Source: an uncultured Muribaculaceae bacterium (GTDB lineage: Bacteria; Bacteroidota; Bacteroidia; Bacteroidales; Muribaculaceae). From it: a stretch of DNA of 52,502 nt. The translations under genes were made by a program, and so were the position numbers. Below, piece by piece: positions 41,387 to 50,269 of this stretch (the first letter of the stretch is position 1; each line of letters starts with the position of its first letter). The notes under the pieces are model-generated. The model saw only the letters and a list, made by a program, of their open reading frames with translations. It had not been told where the DNA came from and did not search any database. Where the stretch lies: positions 1-52,502 of the forward strand of contig CAJTPZ010000012.1 in the NCBI GenBank assembly GCA_910578395.1, given 5' to 3'.

Positions 41387-42529
41387 ATGATTAAATATGA
41401 TTATCTGATAGTTGGGGCGGGGTTGTTTGGCGCGGTGTTTGGGCGCGAGGCTATGCGGCGAGGGAAGCGTTGTTTGGTCATTGACCGTCGGGACCATATA
41501 GGGGGAAATGTGTATTGCGAGAATGTGGAAGGGATCAATGTGCATAAGTATGGAGCACACATATTCCATACATCCGACAAGATGATATGGGATTATGTAA
41601 ATGAGATCGTTCCGTTCAACAGGTATACTAACTGCCCGGTTGCACAGGCTCCTGACGGAAAGTTGTATAATCTGCCTTTTAACATGAATACGTTTTACCA
41701 GATGTGGGGTGTAAAGACTCCGGCTGAGGCAGAGGCGAAACTTGAGGAACAGCGTCGGGAGGCGGTCGAGGCTTTGGACGGCCGGGAACCGCGAAACCTT
41801 GAGGAACAGGCTTTGGTATTGATTGGCCGGGATATTTATGACCGACTTATAAAGGAATATACGGAAAAGCAGTGGGGTAGAAAATGTACAGAACTGCCGG
41901 CTGACATAATCAGAAGATTGCCGGTACGGTTGGTATATGACAATAATTATTTTAACGATGCGTATCAGGGAATACCTGTCGGAGGTTATAACCGCTTGAT
42001 TGAAGGCCTGCTTGAAGGTGCGGAAATTAGGCTGAACTGCGATTTTTTCGATCATCGAGATGAGTTGGAGGCATTGGCAGATAAGATTGTATATACCGGT
42101 CCGATTGACAGGTTCTTTGATTTCAGAGGTGGTCGGTTGCAGTATCGTACTGTAAGATTTGAGACTGAGGTGATCGACGAGCCCAATTTTCAGGGGAATG
42201 CGGTTGTGAACTATACCTCAAGAGAGGTGCCGTTTACGCGTATTATCGAGCATAAGCATTTTGAGTCGTTTGGAGCGGCGGTATATGATAATCCAAGAAC
42301 GGTGGTATCAAAAGAATATTCAATGGAGTGGACTCCTGATCTTGAGCCGTATTATCCTATCAACGATGAGCGAAATGCAAGATTATATGAGTCTTACCGT
42401 GAAATGACCGAGTCTCTGCCAAAGGCTGGAGATGGTACTTCAAAATATATTTTCGGTGGTCGCCTTGCCGATTATAAGTATTATGATATGGCGCCGACAG
42501 TGGCGGCTGCACTGAATTGTTTTAAATAA
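41387..42529 (+). CDS. glf: UDP-galactopyranose mutase
   Basis: The 380-residue flavoenzyme converts UDP-galactopyranose to UDP-galactofuranose. The FAD-binding motif is YLIVGAGLFGAVFGREA at the N-terminus, then RRDHIGGNVY, YGAHIFHTSD, FNRYTN, EYTEKQWGR and the C-terminal GRLADYKYYDM. Length and motifs are typical, so the assignment is firm. It implies galactofuranose in this capsule, unless another locus uses the product. It lies 32 bases after the acetyltransferase gene. Confidence 0.97.
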   Translation: MIKYDYLIVGAGLFGAVFGREAMRRGKRCLVIDRRDHIGGNVYCENVEGINVHKYGAHIFHTSDKMIWDYVNEIVPFNRYTNCPVAQAPDGKLYNLPFNMNTFYQMWGVKTPAEAEAKLEEQRREAVEALDGREPRNLEEQALVLIGRDIYDRLIKEYTEKQWGRKCTELPADIIRRLPVRLVYDNNYFNDAYQGIPVGGYNRLIEGLLEGAEIRLNCDFFDHRDELEALADKIVYTGPIDRFFDFRGGRLQYRTVRFETEVIDEPNFQGNAVVNYTSREVPFTRIIEHKHFESFGAAVYDNPRTVVSKEYSMEWTPDLEPYYPINDERNARLYESYREMTESLPKAGDGTSKYIFGGRLADYKYYDMAPTVAAALNCFK

Positions 42530-42535
42530 ACTATA

Positions 42536-43387
42536 ATGGACAATAAAGCCAATATAAAGATTCTGGTAGCTTGCCATAAAGCGGATCCGGCGATACGTCA
42601 GGATGGCATTTATATGCCCATACATGTGGGTAAATCGATGCATCCTGATATTGACCTTGGTTTTCAGGGGGATAATACAGGAGACAATATTTCGGATAAG
42701 AATGGCTCATACTGTGAGTTGACGGCTCTTTACTGGGGATGGAAAAATCTTCCGAAGGATGTGGATATTGTCGGGCTGTGCCATTACAGACGTTACTTTA
42801 AACTGGATGCCAAGGATCCACATTCACATATAGATGGTTTGTTGAAAAAGCATGACGCAGTGATTCTACCTGATCATGTCAGAGAAATTTCGAATATAGG
42901 TGTATTGACGGAGCTTACTTGTCAGGAAGATACTGCTTTATTTATTGATTTACTTATTGAGAAATATCCTCAATGGAAGGATACCGTTGGTCGATATTTT
43001 TACCAGAGTAATCGGGCAAGCTGGTGCAATATGATGATAATGCGGCGTGAGATAATGGATCGATATTGTGATTTCTTATTTTCATTTCTACATGATCTGG
43101 AAAGCACATTGTTGCCGATACCGTATACGCGTATTGTACGTCGCATGGGCTATTTCGCTGAAATGTTGCTGGGTTTCTGGCTTCAGGTAAACGGTTATTC
43201 GGTCTCTCGGATTGGATTTGATGATGATAATGAGAACAGATTAATGAAATTTCAAAGAACAATCAGACATAATCTGTCATTTTATCTTTTCAGACATAAG
43301 CCTTTTCAGGTATATTATGCAACATACATCGGACTAAAGCAGGATGGACGTCCGCTGAAGCATATTAAACCCGGTAAGTCGAAATAG
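42536..43387 (+). CDS. DUF4422 family glycosyltransferase
   Basis: The 283-residue protein has the DUF4422 pattern: IKILVACHKADP, LGFQGDNTGDNISDKNGSYCELTALYWGWKN split over two segments, and DIVGLCHYRRYF, with NMMIMRREIMDRYC later. DUF4422 proteins are found next to glf in many capsule loci and several are galactofuranosyltransferases or related enzymes. Position six bases after glf fits transfer of galactofuranose, but that is inference. Confidence 0.83.
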   Translation: MDNKANIKILVACHKADPAIRQDGIYMPIHVGKSMHPDIDLGFQGDNTGDNISDKNGSYCELTALYWGWKNLPKDVDIVGLCHYRRYFKLDAKDPHSHIDGLLKKHDAVILPDHVREISNIGVLTELTCQEDTALFIDLLIEKYPQWKDTVGRYFYQSNRASWCNMMIMRREIMDRYCDFLFSFLHDLESTLLPIPYTRIVRRMGYFAEMLLGFWLQVNGYSVSRIGFDDDNENRLMKFQRTIRHNLSFYLFRHKPFQVYYATYIGLKQDGRPLKHIKPGKSK

Positions 43388-43421
43388 ATCATATCTGATT
43401 TGGGGATTTAAAAATAAGAGG

Positions 43422-44537
43422 ATGAAAATTGCATATACAATCAATGGTATTTTTAATTCGGCCGGAAAAGAGCGGACTCTGATATTCAGAGCGAATTATC
43501 TGGCAGATAATATGGGGCACGATGTGTCGATTATAACGACATATCAGGCCGGCAGAGCACCATTTTTTTGTGTATCGGATAAGGTGAAGCTTATTGACCT
43601 GGATGTAAGGTATGATAAGGAAGAGAACAGCCGATTTCGTCTTATAAAAAATGTATTTTTAAAAAGAATACACCGGCAAAGACTTCAGGAGATTCTGGAG
43701 AGAGAACAGTTTGATATTGTTGACTCGTTGATGGATTTTGATTTTGGATTTCTGTACAAAATCAAGGACCGAAGCAGAAAGATAGCGGAATATCACTTCT
43801 ACAGATACAGTAAAGTGAAAGAAGCGAGAAATAAGCTTTTTAAGTTTTTGCAATATTTGCGTGTCAGAACCTGGAAGTCTACGGTTAAGAAATATGACAG
43901 GTTTGTAGTGCTGACCCATGAGGATGCAGGATACTGGGGGAATCTTCCTAATATTGAAGTTATACCTAATTTCATAAAACTTCCTGAAAATATAAGTTCC
44001 GATGATAGGAAAAAAATTGTTCTAAGTATTGGGCGATTTACTTATCAAAAAGGATTTGACCGGCTTATAGATGTATGGAATATTGTTCATAATAATGCAC
44101 TTGACTGGAAGCTTAAAATTATAGGAGGAGGAGATAAGGATTCTATTAGGAGGAAAATAGAGTCTTATGGTCTGGAGGATTCAGTTGTTCTTGAAGATGC
44201 CACACCGGAGATTGCAAGGGAATATTGTGCAGGCTCGTTATATGTTATGACGTCACGCTATGAGGGTTTGCCTATGGTTCTTCTTGAAGCTATGTCTTAT
44301 GGTTTGCCAGTAGTCTCTTATGATTTTCCTTGTGGTCCTGTAGATATTGTCAAGAGCGGTTTTGGAAGTCTGGTGCCTAATGGTGATGTCAATAGGATGG
44401 CATCGGAGATTCTTATGTGGATAAAGGACGATGTAAAAAGAAACAATGGTTCGAAATATGCAATAGAGGAATCAAAGCTATATACAGAGGATATCATTAT
44501 GGAAAAATGGAAAGCACTGTTTAATGGGTTGCTCTAA
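43422..44537 (+). CDS. GT4-family glycosyltransferase
   Basis: The 371-residue GT-B protein has the family 4 C-terminal half: IVLSIGRFTYQKGFDRLID (about residue 196), KLKIIGGGDKD, and the donor-site motif SRYEGLPMVLLEAMSYGLPVV with the E-x7-E pair. The N-terminal half is the acceptor domain. It is a retaining transferase of unknown donor within the capsule locus. Confidence 0.9.
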   Translation: MKIAYTINGIFNSAGKERTLIFRANYLADNMGHDVSIITTYQAGRAPFFCVSDKVKLIDLDVRYDKEENSRFRLIKNVFLKRIHRQRLQEILEREQFDIVDSLMDFDFGFLYKIKDRSRKIAEYHFYRYSKVKEARNKLFKFLQYLRVRTWKSTVKKYDRFVVLTHEDAGYWGNLPNIEVIPNFIKLPENISSDDRKKIVLSIGRFTYQKGFDRLIDVWNIVHNNALDWKLKIIGGGDKDSIRRKIESYGLEDSVVLEDATPEIAREYCAGSLYVMTSRYEGLPMVLLEAMSYGLPVVSYDFPCGPVDIVKSGFGSLVPNGDVNRMASEILMWIKDDVKRNNGSKYAIEESKLYTEDIIMEKWKALFNGLL

Positions 44538-44579
44538 AGAAAATTATTTATGTCTGTTTAATTGTCAGATTTATAGCAG

Positions 44580-45632
44580 ATGCTGATTTATCCGATAATT
44601 TTCTTTGTAATGTTGTCTTTTTCGGTTGCTGATTTCGGCAGGAAAAAGAAAATTGAGTTATTGTATTTTGCGATCTCATTCTTGATCTTGTTTGTCGGAT
44701 TCCGGGATTCTTGCGGTGTTGACAGTCAAAACTATATTGATTATTTTAATAATTTCACTGATTCTATTACAAACTGGCAAGGAAAGGAGAAACAATACAA
44801 GGAATTCGGGTTTTATTATTTATCGGTGATTATAAAGACAATATGGAATAATATTGATTTTTATTTTCTTATTATAGCATGGGCGACACTTGGAATATAC
44901 TTAAAAACCATAAAAAAATGGAGTCTATATCCGATCTTGAGCCTGTGTGTGTATTATGCCAGATTTATGATTTTAAGGGAGATGAATCAGATACGTGCTG
45001 GTTTGGCGATATCAATCATTTTATTTTCATTGTTTTATTTGGTGAATGGTGATAGGCGAAAATATGTTTTTGGAGTTTTGATAGCGTCTTGTTTTCATGT
45101 AAGCTCTATAATTGCAATAGGGATGATCTGGTTTTATAAACAGCATCTTACTGTAAGGAAAACATGTTATATACTTCTTGGAGCGATGATCGGAGGAGTA
45201 GTTATAAGTAGTTTGTTGAAAAGCTTATTGATAGCATTGGGTGGTATGGTTGCTTTGACTTATATCAATACATTCAATTTGGGATTAATGAATCCGGTGG
45301 TATTGTTCCAGATTATGATATGCCTGTTGTATGTTTATTTCGGACCGGTCATAGGCAGGTCTCAAAAAGGATACGAGGTGATCAGGAATGCGTATGTATA
45401 CTCGACAATAATACTGATGCTAACCTCTGGCTTGGGGGTGATAGGTGGGCGGTTGGCTACAATTTTTGCCACATGTGAGATTTTTATTTTACCCAGTTTC
45501 ATAAAAGTTGTCAGACCGCGGGCAGTGGGTTATATTGCAGTGCTGATTGCGATCACTGCGTTGTTCTGGATGAACTATGTAAAACTCCTTGATGTATCAA
45601 ATGAGTGGAGTTATGAGCGGTCTTTCTTTTGA
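44580..45632 (+). CDS. wzy: EpsG/Wzy-type polysaccharide polymerase
   Basis: The 350-residue protein has about ten membrane spans, and the EpsG-like LFVGFRDSCGVDSQNYIDYF near residues 38-57, then REMNQIRAGLAISIILFSLF. EpsG family proteins act as Wzy polymerases that join repeat units in the periplasm. It is the only polymerase candidate in the locus and pairs with the flippase at 31979. The short distance to the lipoprotein downstream (88 bases) suggests continued transcription. Confidence 0.86.
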   Translation: MLIYPIIFFVMLSFSVADFGRKKKIELLYFAISFLILFVGFRDSCGVDSQNYIDYFNNFTDSITNWQGKEKQYKEFGFYYLSVIIKTIWNNIDFYFLIIAWATLGIYLKTIKKWSLYPILSLCVYYARFMILREMNQIRAGLAISIILFSLFYLVNGDRRKYVFGVLIASCFHVSSIIAIGMIWFYKQHLTVRKTCYILLGAMIGGVVISSLLKSLLIALGGMVALTYINTFNLGLMNPVVLFQIMICLLYVYFGPVIGRSQKGYEVIRNAYVYSTIILMLTSGLGVIGGRLATIFATCEIFILPSFIKVVRPRAVGYIAVLIAITALFWMNYVKLLDVSNEWSYERSFF

Positions 45633-45720
45633 TTATTGCAATATTAAATAAAACCTCTTGTGAATTCTTTGAAAAACAGACGTTCAAAATGAATATAACT
45701 TGAAATCCAAACAAATAAAT

Positions 45721-46725
45721 ATGATATTTTCGATTATGCGTGTAATGGCTGCAATTGTATTGATGATATTATGTAATTGTGCCATTGTTTCTTGTGTATT
45801 ACAGGAGCAAGATGAAAGTTTAATTGTCGATTTGAGGGAAAAGGAGAAAGAGATGGTTCCTTTGGCAGATCCTTTCATAATGTTATATGACGGGATATAT
45901 TATGCTTATGGAACAACAGGCAACAAGGACTTTTTTGTGTATATATCCTCAGATCTGAAGTATTGGGAAAAATATGAGACACCGGTGTTAACTGCTGATG
46001 ATTCTTTTGGAGGATCCAGATTCTGGGCTCCGGAGGTTTATTATGATGAGGATCTGAAGAAGTTTCAGATGTATTATTCATCGGAAATGTATCTGTGCGT
46101 GGCCACCTCGGATTCTCCACTGGGACCGTTTGTTCAGGATGAGAAAAAAACAATATTGAACAACTATTGTGGAATAGATCCTACCTTATTTGTTGAAAAT
46201 GGGAAAAAATATTTATGTTTTTCAATGATTACGGATAGGAATTATATGTGTATTACTCCGATAAACTCAGTAAATGCAGTCATAAATAATAATGTAGATA
46301 TTCTGTTTTCAACTGATCAGCGTTGGGAAGGTAAGCGCACGGTAGAAGGTGGCAGCATTATTAAAGTTGGAAAAAAGTATGTAATGACATATTCCGGAAA
46401 TGATTTTAGTTCCCCTGAATATGGCATTGGAGTGGCTTTCGCTGATAACATTATGGGACCTTGGACAAAATATGCCAAAAATCCGATTATACAGTATCCG
46501 TCATATAAATCGGGAGTTCTTGGAGGAACCGGACATAATTCGATATTTACCGATAAGGATGGTAAGTTGCGGATTGTATTTCATGCCCATTCATCTGTCG
46601 GGTATTCTGGAGGACGATATATGTATATAGGCTCTTTGAATACGCATGATAAAGAACCGTATATTTCTATTAAAAATGATATTTTTGCCGCACGACTTGT
46701 TTCGGCAGAAAGTGAAATGCCATGA
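45721..46725 (+). CDS. GH43-family lipoprotein glycoside hydrolase
   Basis: The 334-residue protein (ATG 45721; a TTG at 45700 is an upstream alternative) has a lipoprotein leader with Cys25 in IVSC. It then has a five-bladed propeller with GH43 catalytic residues: Asp50 in LADPFIMLYDG, Asp153 in GIDPTLF and Glu209 in VEGGSII, plus FWAPEVYYD and GTGHNSIF. GH43 members act on arabinofuranose, xylose or galactofuranose linkages. Because the locus encodes UDP-galactofuranose synthesis, trimming of a galactofuranose-containing capsule is a possible role; so is scavenging. It is the second lipoprotein hydrolase of the locus. Confidence 0.86.
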   Translation: MIFSIMRVMAAIVLMILCNCAIVSCVLQEQDESLIVDLREKEKEMVPLADPFIMLYDGIYYAYGTTGNKDFFVYISSDLKYWEKYETPVLTADDSFGGSRFWAPEVYYDEDLKKFQMYYSSEMYLCVATSDSPLGPFVQDEKKTILNNYCGIDPTLFVENGKKYLCFSMITDRNYMCITPINSVNAVINNNVDILFSTDQRWEGKRTVEGGSIIKVGKKYVMTYSGNDFSSPEYGIGVAFADNIMGPWTKYAKNPIIQYPSYKSGVLGGTGHNSIFTDKDGKLRIVFHAHSSVGYSGGRYMYIGSLNTHDKEPYISIKNDIFAARLVSAESEMP

Positions 46726-46806
46726 TAAAAAGGATATTGTTTGTGAAAAAGCAGTTGTATTTATCCAATGATATTGTAATTTAGTTCGGAGGATATTTAT
46801 AGGACG

Positions 46807-47835
46807 ATGAATATTGCGTATATACTGCCGTCATTAGCGAATAAAGGGCCTGTTCTTGTTGTCAGGGATCTTGTACGCGAAATGAAGAACCGGGGACACC
46901 GGTGTAGTGTGTTTTATTTCGATGACAAGATTGAGGTGGCTATTGACTGTCCATGCAGGATTGTTAAATTTCAAAAAATGGACTTTTCTAAATATGATAT
47001 AGTCCATTCTCATGGTTTGCGTCCTGATCTGTATGTTTTCTTATTCAAACCACGCAAGAGTCACACGAAATTTATCACAACTCTCCATAATTATGTCTAT
47101 AGAGATTTATGGTATCAATATAATCCGGCTTTTTCGCTGATATTTGGCACATTGTGGGCGATTGCATTAACGCGTCATGACCGGGTTGTCGCATTGAGTG
47201 ATGATGCTAAAAGGTATTATTCAAGAATTTTGTTTTGGAAAAAACTTGACTTTGCATATAATACGCGCTCTTTACCCGAGGATGTGTCTTTGACACAAGA
47301 AGAGCAACGCGTGATTTTAGATTTCAAGGGAAATGATTGTCTGATAGGTGTTAATGCGCTGCTTACCTTTCGTAAAGGTGTTGATATTGTCATAAGGGCG
47401 TTGCCTGCTCTGCCTGGATATAAGCTTTTTATTGTTGGAGATGGAAAAGAGAAAGGGCATTTGGAAAAGATTGCAGAGGACTTAAATGTAAGAGACCGCG
47501 TTTATTTTGCCGGGTATGTAAAAGATGCATATAGATTTATCAAATATTATGACGTATATGCTATGCCAAGTAGAAGTGAAGGGTTTGGGTTGTCTTTGAT
47601 TGAGGCTGTTATATATAAAAAGCCTGTTGTTTTGTCTTCGATCCCGATTTTTAGGGAGCTGTTTAGTTCAGAAGAGGTGTCTTTTTTTGAATTAAGCAGT
47701 ATTGAGTCATTTGTCGAAGCTGTGGAGAATGTGAAAAAATGCGCTGAGAAGGTTGATCTGGCATACAATAGATTCATTTCAACATACTCTCCTGAAATTT
47801 TTTATAAAAGATATATATCTATTTATGAAAGATAA
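46807..47835 (+). CDS. GT4-family glycosyltransferase
   Basis: The 342-residue GT-B protein has MNIAYILPSLANKGPVLVVRDLV (first strand and following helix), IVHSHGLRPD, GVNALLTFRKGVDIVIRA, FIVGDGKEKGHL, and SRSEGFGLSLIEAVIYKKPVV with the two donor-binding glutamates. An AGGA-type sequence stands before the ATG at 46807, unusual here. It is a capsule sugar transferase of unknown donor. The next gene starts 11 bases before its stop. Confidence 0.9.
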   Translation: MNIAYILPSLANKGPVLVVRDLVREMKNRGHRCSVFYFDDKIEVAIDCPCRIVKFQKMDFSKYDIVHSHGLRPDLYVFLFKPRKSHTKFITTLHNYVYRDLWYQYNPAFSLIFGTLWAIALTRHDRVVALSDDAKRYYSRILFWKKLDFAYNTRSLPEDVSLTQEEQRVILDFKGNDCLIGVNALLTFRKGVDIVIRALPALPGYKLFIVGDGKEKGHLEKIAEDLNVRDRVYFAGYVKDAYRFIKYYDVYAMPSRSEGFGLSLIEAVIYKKPVVLSSIPIFRELFSSEEVSFFELSSIESFVEAVENVKKCAEKVDLAYNRFISTYSPEIFYKRYISIYER

Positions 47836-48643
47836 TTATACGGTTTTGATGTCGGTATATTGGAAAGACCGGCCTGAATGGTTGCGGGAAAGTCTGGACA
47901 GTATTTTTTCGCAGACATTGCGTCCTAAAGAAGTCGTGCTTGTCGAAGACGGAGCACTGGGAGACGAGCTTGAATCGGTAATCATGTTCTATAAAGAGAA
48001 ATATGATTTTACAAAAGTCATCAAAATAGAACAGAATGTTGGGCTTGGACGTGCATTGAACGAGGGGTTGAAATATTGCTCAAATGATATTGTGGCAAGG
48101 ATGGACTCCGATGACATTGCTATGCCGGAGCGAATGGCACGCCAACTGGAGGTGTTTGATCGATGCAGTGACATAGACGTTGTCAGCTGCTGGATTGATG
48201 AGTTTATGGGTAGTAAAAGTAATATCGTTTCAACCAAGAGTCTGCCGGAGAACCATGAAGCCATTGAAAAATATGCTAAACGAAGGTGTCCGGTTAATCA
48301 TCCGGCAGTAATGTTTCGTAAAAGTGCCGTTATGGCAGCTGGCGGATATAAGCATTTTAGGCTATTTGAAGACTATTATCTTTGGGCAAGAATGCTTGTA
48401 AATGGCAGTAAATTCTATAATATACAGGAGCCGTTATTGTGGTTTCGTGTATCTCCTGAAATGTATAAACGCAGAGGAGGAATAAGGTATGCCATAGATG
48501 AAATAAAATTTCAACAGGAGCTATATAGAATCGGTTTTATCGGATTTGGAGATAAACTATATAATATTGGTGTCCGATCAGTTGTAAGACTAATCCCCAA
48601 TGGTCTTAGAGCCTTTTTTTATAAAAAAGTCCTAAGGCGATAA
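47825..48643 (+). CDS. GT2-family glycosyltransferase, last capsule gene
   Basis: The 272-residue protein starts at ATG 47825, overlapping the previous gene by 11 bases. It has YTVLMSVYWKDRPEWLRESL, VLVEDGAL, VGLGRALNEGL, and the metal motif MDSDDIAMPERM at about residue 92, with CPVNHPAVMFRK and FEDYYLWARM later, as in WfgS/PgaA-like family 2 enzymes. It closes the locus; 15 bases on, a minus-strand gene ends. No terminator is clear in that gap. Confidence 0.9.
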   Translation: MKDNYTVLMSVYWKDRPEWLRESLDSIFSQTLRPKEVVLVEDGALGDELESVIMFYKEKYDFTKVIKIEQNVGLGRALNEGLKYCSNDIVARMDSDDIAMPERMARQLEVFDRCSDIDVVSCWIDEFMGSKSNIVSTKSLPENHEAIEKYAKRRCPVNHPAVMFRKSAVMAAGGYKHFRLFEDYYLWARMLVNGSKFYNIQEPLLWFRVSPEMYKRRGGIRYAIDEIKFQQELYRIGFIGFGDKLYNIGVRSVVRLIPNGLRAFFYKKVLRR

Positions 48644-48658
48644 GTTTATTTGTATTTG

Positions 48659-49471
48659 TCAGGGGTCGAGTGGGGAGTAGCTGTGAGATTGCAGGAAGCT
48701 TGTGGCGTCGGTAGGGCACCAGGATGGGATAATGGCCGATAGGCGTGCGGTTGAGATTGTGCGTGTTGCGGTGACTGACCGGAGATAAGAGGTTCCGAGA
48801 TCTTTCAATCCTAACATATCGGCAAAACGGGCGGTAATGCGAGCCCATTTTGCGTTGACTGTATAGATGCGCTTTGCGCCCAATCGGGCGGAGAGCGCTT
48901 CTGCTATTTCATAGGTAGTAGGGTCTGTGTGGTCACTGACATTATATATGCCATGGTAGCCTTTGAGTTTTGTGATAAGTTGAGGCAGATCGCGGGCATG
49001 AAGCACTGACTGGTGTGCTTCGACGCCGTTGATGTGGCGGTAGATGGCTCGGTATATGGCGTTGACACGACGGCGCATTTCTCCAGTCATGCCTGTGCCG
49101 ATCAGAAGCGGGAGGCGAAGAATGGTTGCGATTATACCGGCTTCGGCGCAACGTGAAGTGAAGTCGCGTTCGGTTTGCACGAATGTGCGTCCGATGGCTG
49201 TTTCTGGAGATAGAGGAGAATCTTCGGTCACATCAATGTATTCTTCGCCATATACTGCTGACGAACTCAGTAAAAATGCTTGACAAGGAGCAAGGTCAAT
49301 TATAGCATCGTTGAATTTTCCCGGCATATTCCCTTTTTCGTCGGGTATTACAACTATTATGTTTGGAGCATCTACTGGTAATTCGGCGTTTGCATCGGCA
49401 AATGCCGATAGGATAAAGTTGGCGGGGAAGTGGTCGCCGGGTATGCAGTATATTCTGTCGGTCTGTTTCAT
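48659..49471 (-). CDS. NAD-epimerase-like SDR protein with altered active site
   Basis: The 270-residue protein resembles extended SDR sugar epimerases: SSSAVYG at 69-75, a DSPLSPET-like loop, LRLPLLIGTGMTG and VLHARDLPQLI with GIYNVSDH. However the N-terminal GxxGxxG is missing (the start reads YCIPGDHFPANFI), and the YxxxK catalytic pair is replaced (IGRTF at 93-97 where YGRSK is expected). It may bind a nucleotide-sugar or act as a structural or regulatory protein without redox activity. It is convergent with the capsule locus and divergent from the sigma-factor operon. Confidence 0.7.
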   Translation of the reverse strand: MKQTDRIYCIPGDHFPANFILSAFADANAELPVDAPNIIVVIPDEKGNMPGKFNDAIIDLAPCQAFLLSSSAVYGEEYIDVTEDSPLSPETAIGRTFVQTERDFTSRCAEAGIIATILRLPLLIGTGMTGEMRRRVNAIYRAIYRHINGVEAHQSVLHARDLPQLITKLKGYHGIYNVSDHTDPTTYEIAEALSARLGAKRIYTVNAKWARITARFADMLGLKDLGTSYLRSVTATRTISTARLSAIIPSWCPTDATSFLQSHSYSPLDP

Positions 49472-49747
49472 ATCGGAAAGTTACAAATTAATCTGCAATA
49501 TTGAGGCGTACCGACATAATTAATTCAGAAACGTGAGTGGTAGTTGGCAGCAAGCCATATTTTGATTCGTCTTATTTGTATATGATCTTTCCGCCGACAA
49601 AACAATATGGTGTCGTGAAATTGTAGCGGACAGAAATAGTATTTTTTGCATATTTTTGGTAAAAAGCGGGATATTGATGTAACAGGCGGCTGAAATTGCC
49701 GTAATAAATACAGAAAGTCAAACAGAGCATCGGACAGATTCAATATA
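49472..49747. promoter_or_regulatory. divergent region between SDR gene and sigma-factor operon
   Basis: No gene is supported in these 276 bases. The stretch is A/T-rich around 49620-49665. A weak minus-strand promoter-like TTAATTTG lies at about 49485-49492. I see no convincing TAnnTTTG on the plus strand, which would fit autoregulation of the operon by its own ECF sigma factor with a different promoter sequence. Confidence 0.3.
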
Positions 49748-50269
49748 ATGACAAGCGACAAGCTCACGGAAATATTCATCGGAATGCGTGATCGTCTGCG
49801 TAGGACGGCACTGTATATCACCGGCAATCAGTATGATGCCGATGATGCGCTACAGGATGCCTTCTGTCGTCTGTGGGAGCGTCGCCGATCTATCGTAGTT
49901 GAAGATAAAGATGGATGTCCCGAAGGATATATGTCGCGTACAGTGGCTCGTTCGGCGATAGACGTTATGCGGAGATCGACCGATTGTGTGAGTCTGGATG
50001 ATGTCGGTGACAGGCTGGTGGATGATGATGTTGTCGCAGTGGCGGATCCGGCAGATGTGCTGCGGTTGCTTGCACACATAGTCGACTGCAGTCTGCCGGC
50101 AATGCAGCGTGAAGTGATGCATATGCACGATATTGAAGGACTTGATATCGATGAAATTGCTGAATGCCTGTCGCTTACTTCCGTCGCTGTTCGAGTCAAC
50201 TTGTCGCGCGCCAGGGCTAAGGTGCGTGAAATATATTATAAAAAGTATCAAAATGTATTTAAGCCATGA
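49748..50269 (+). CDS. ECF-type RNA polymerase sigma factor
   Basis: The 173-residue protein has sigma region 2 (AYITGNQYDADDALQDAFCRLWE, in two segments, about 20-45) and region 4 with a helix-turn-helix (LPAMQREVMHMHDIEGLDIDEIAECL and VAVRVNLSRARAKVREIY, about 118-165), separated by a short acidic linker. It should direct transcription of a small regulon, probably including its own operon. It overlaps the next gene by four bases (ATGA), the usual arrangement with an anti-sigma factor. Confidence 0.92.
   Translation: MTSDKLTEIFIGMRDRLRRTALYITGNQYDADDALQDAFCRLWERRRSIVVEDKDGCPEGYMSRTVARSAIDVMRRSTDCVSLDDVGDRLVDDDVVAVADPADVLRLLAHIVDCSLPAMQREVMHMHDIEGLDIDEIAECLSLTSVAVRVNLSRARAKVREIYYKKYQNVFKP

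Noticed and set aside
41369..42055. Minus-strand open frame of 228 codons
   Set aside because: Fully antisense to glf, with no recognisable domain; the glf assignment is firm.
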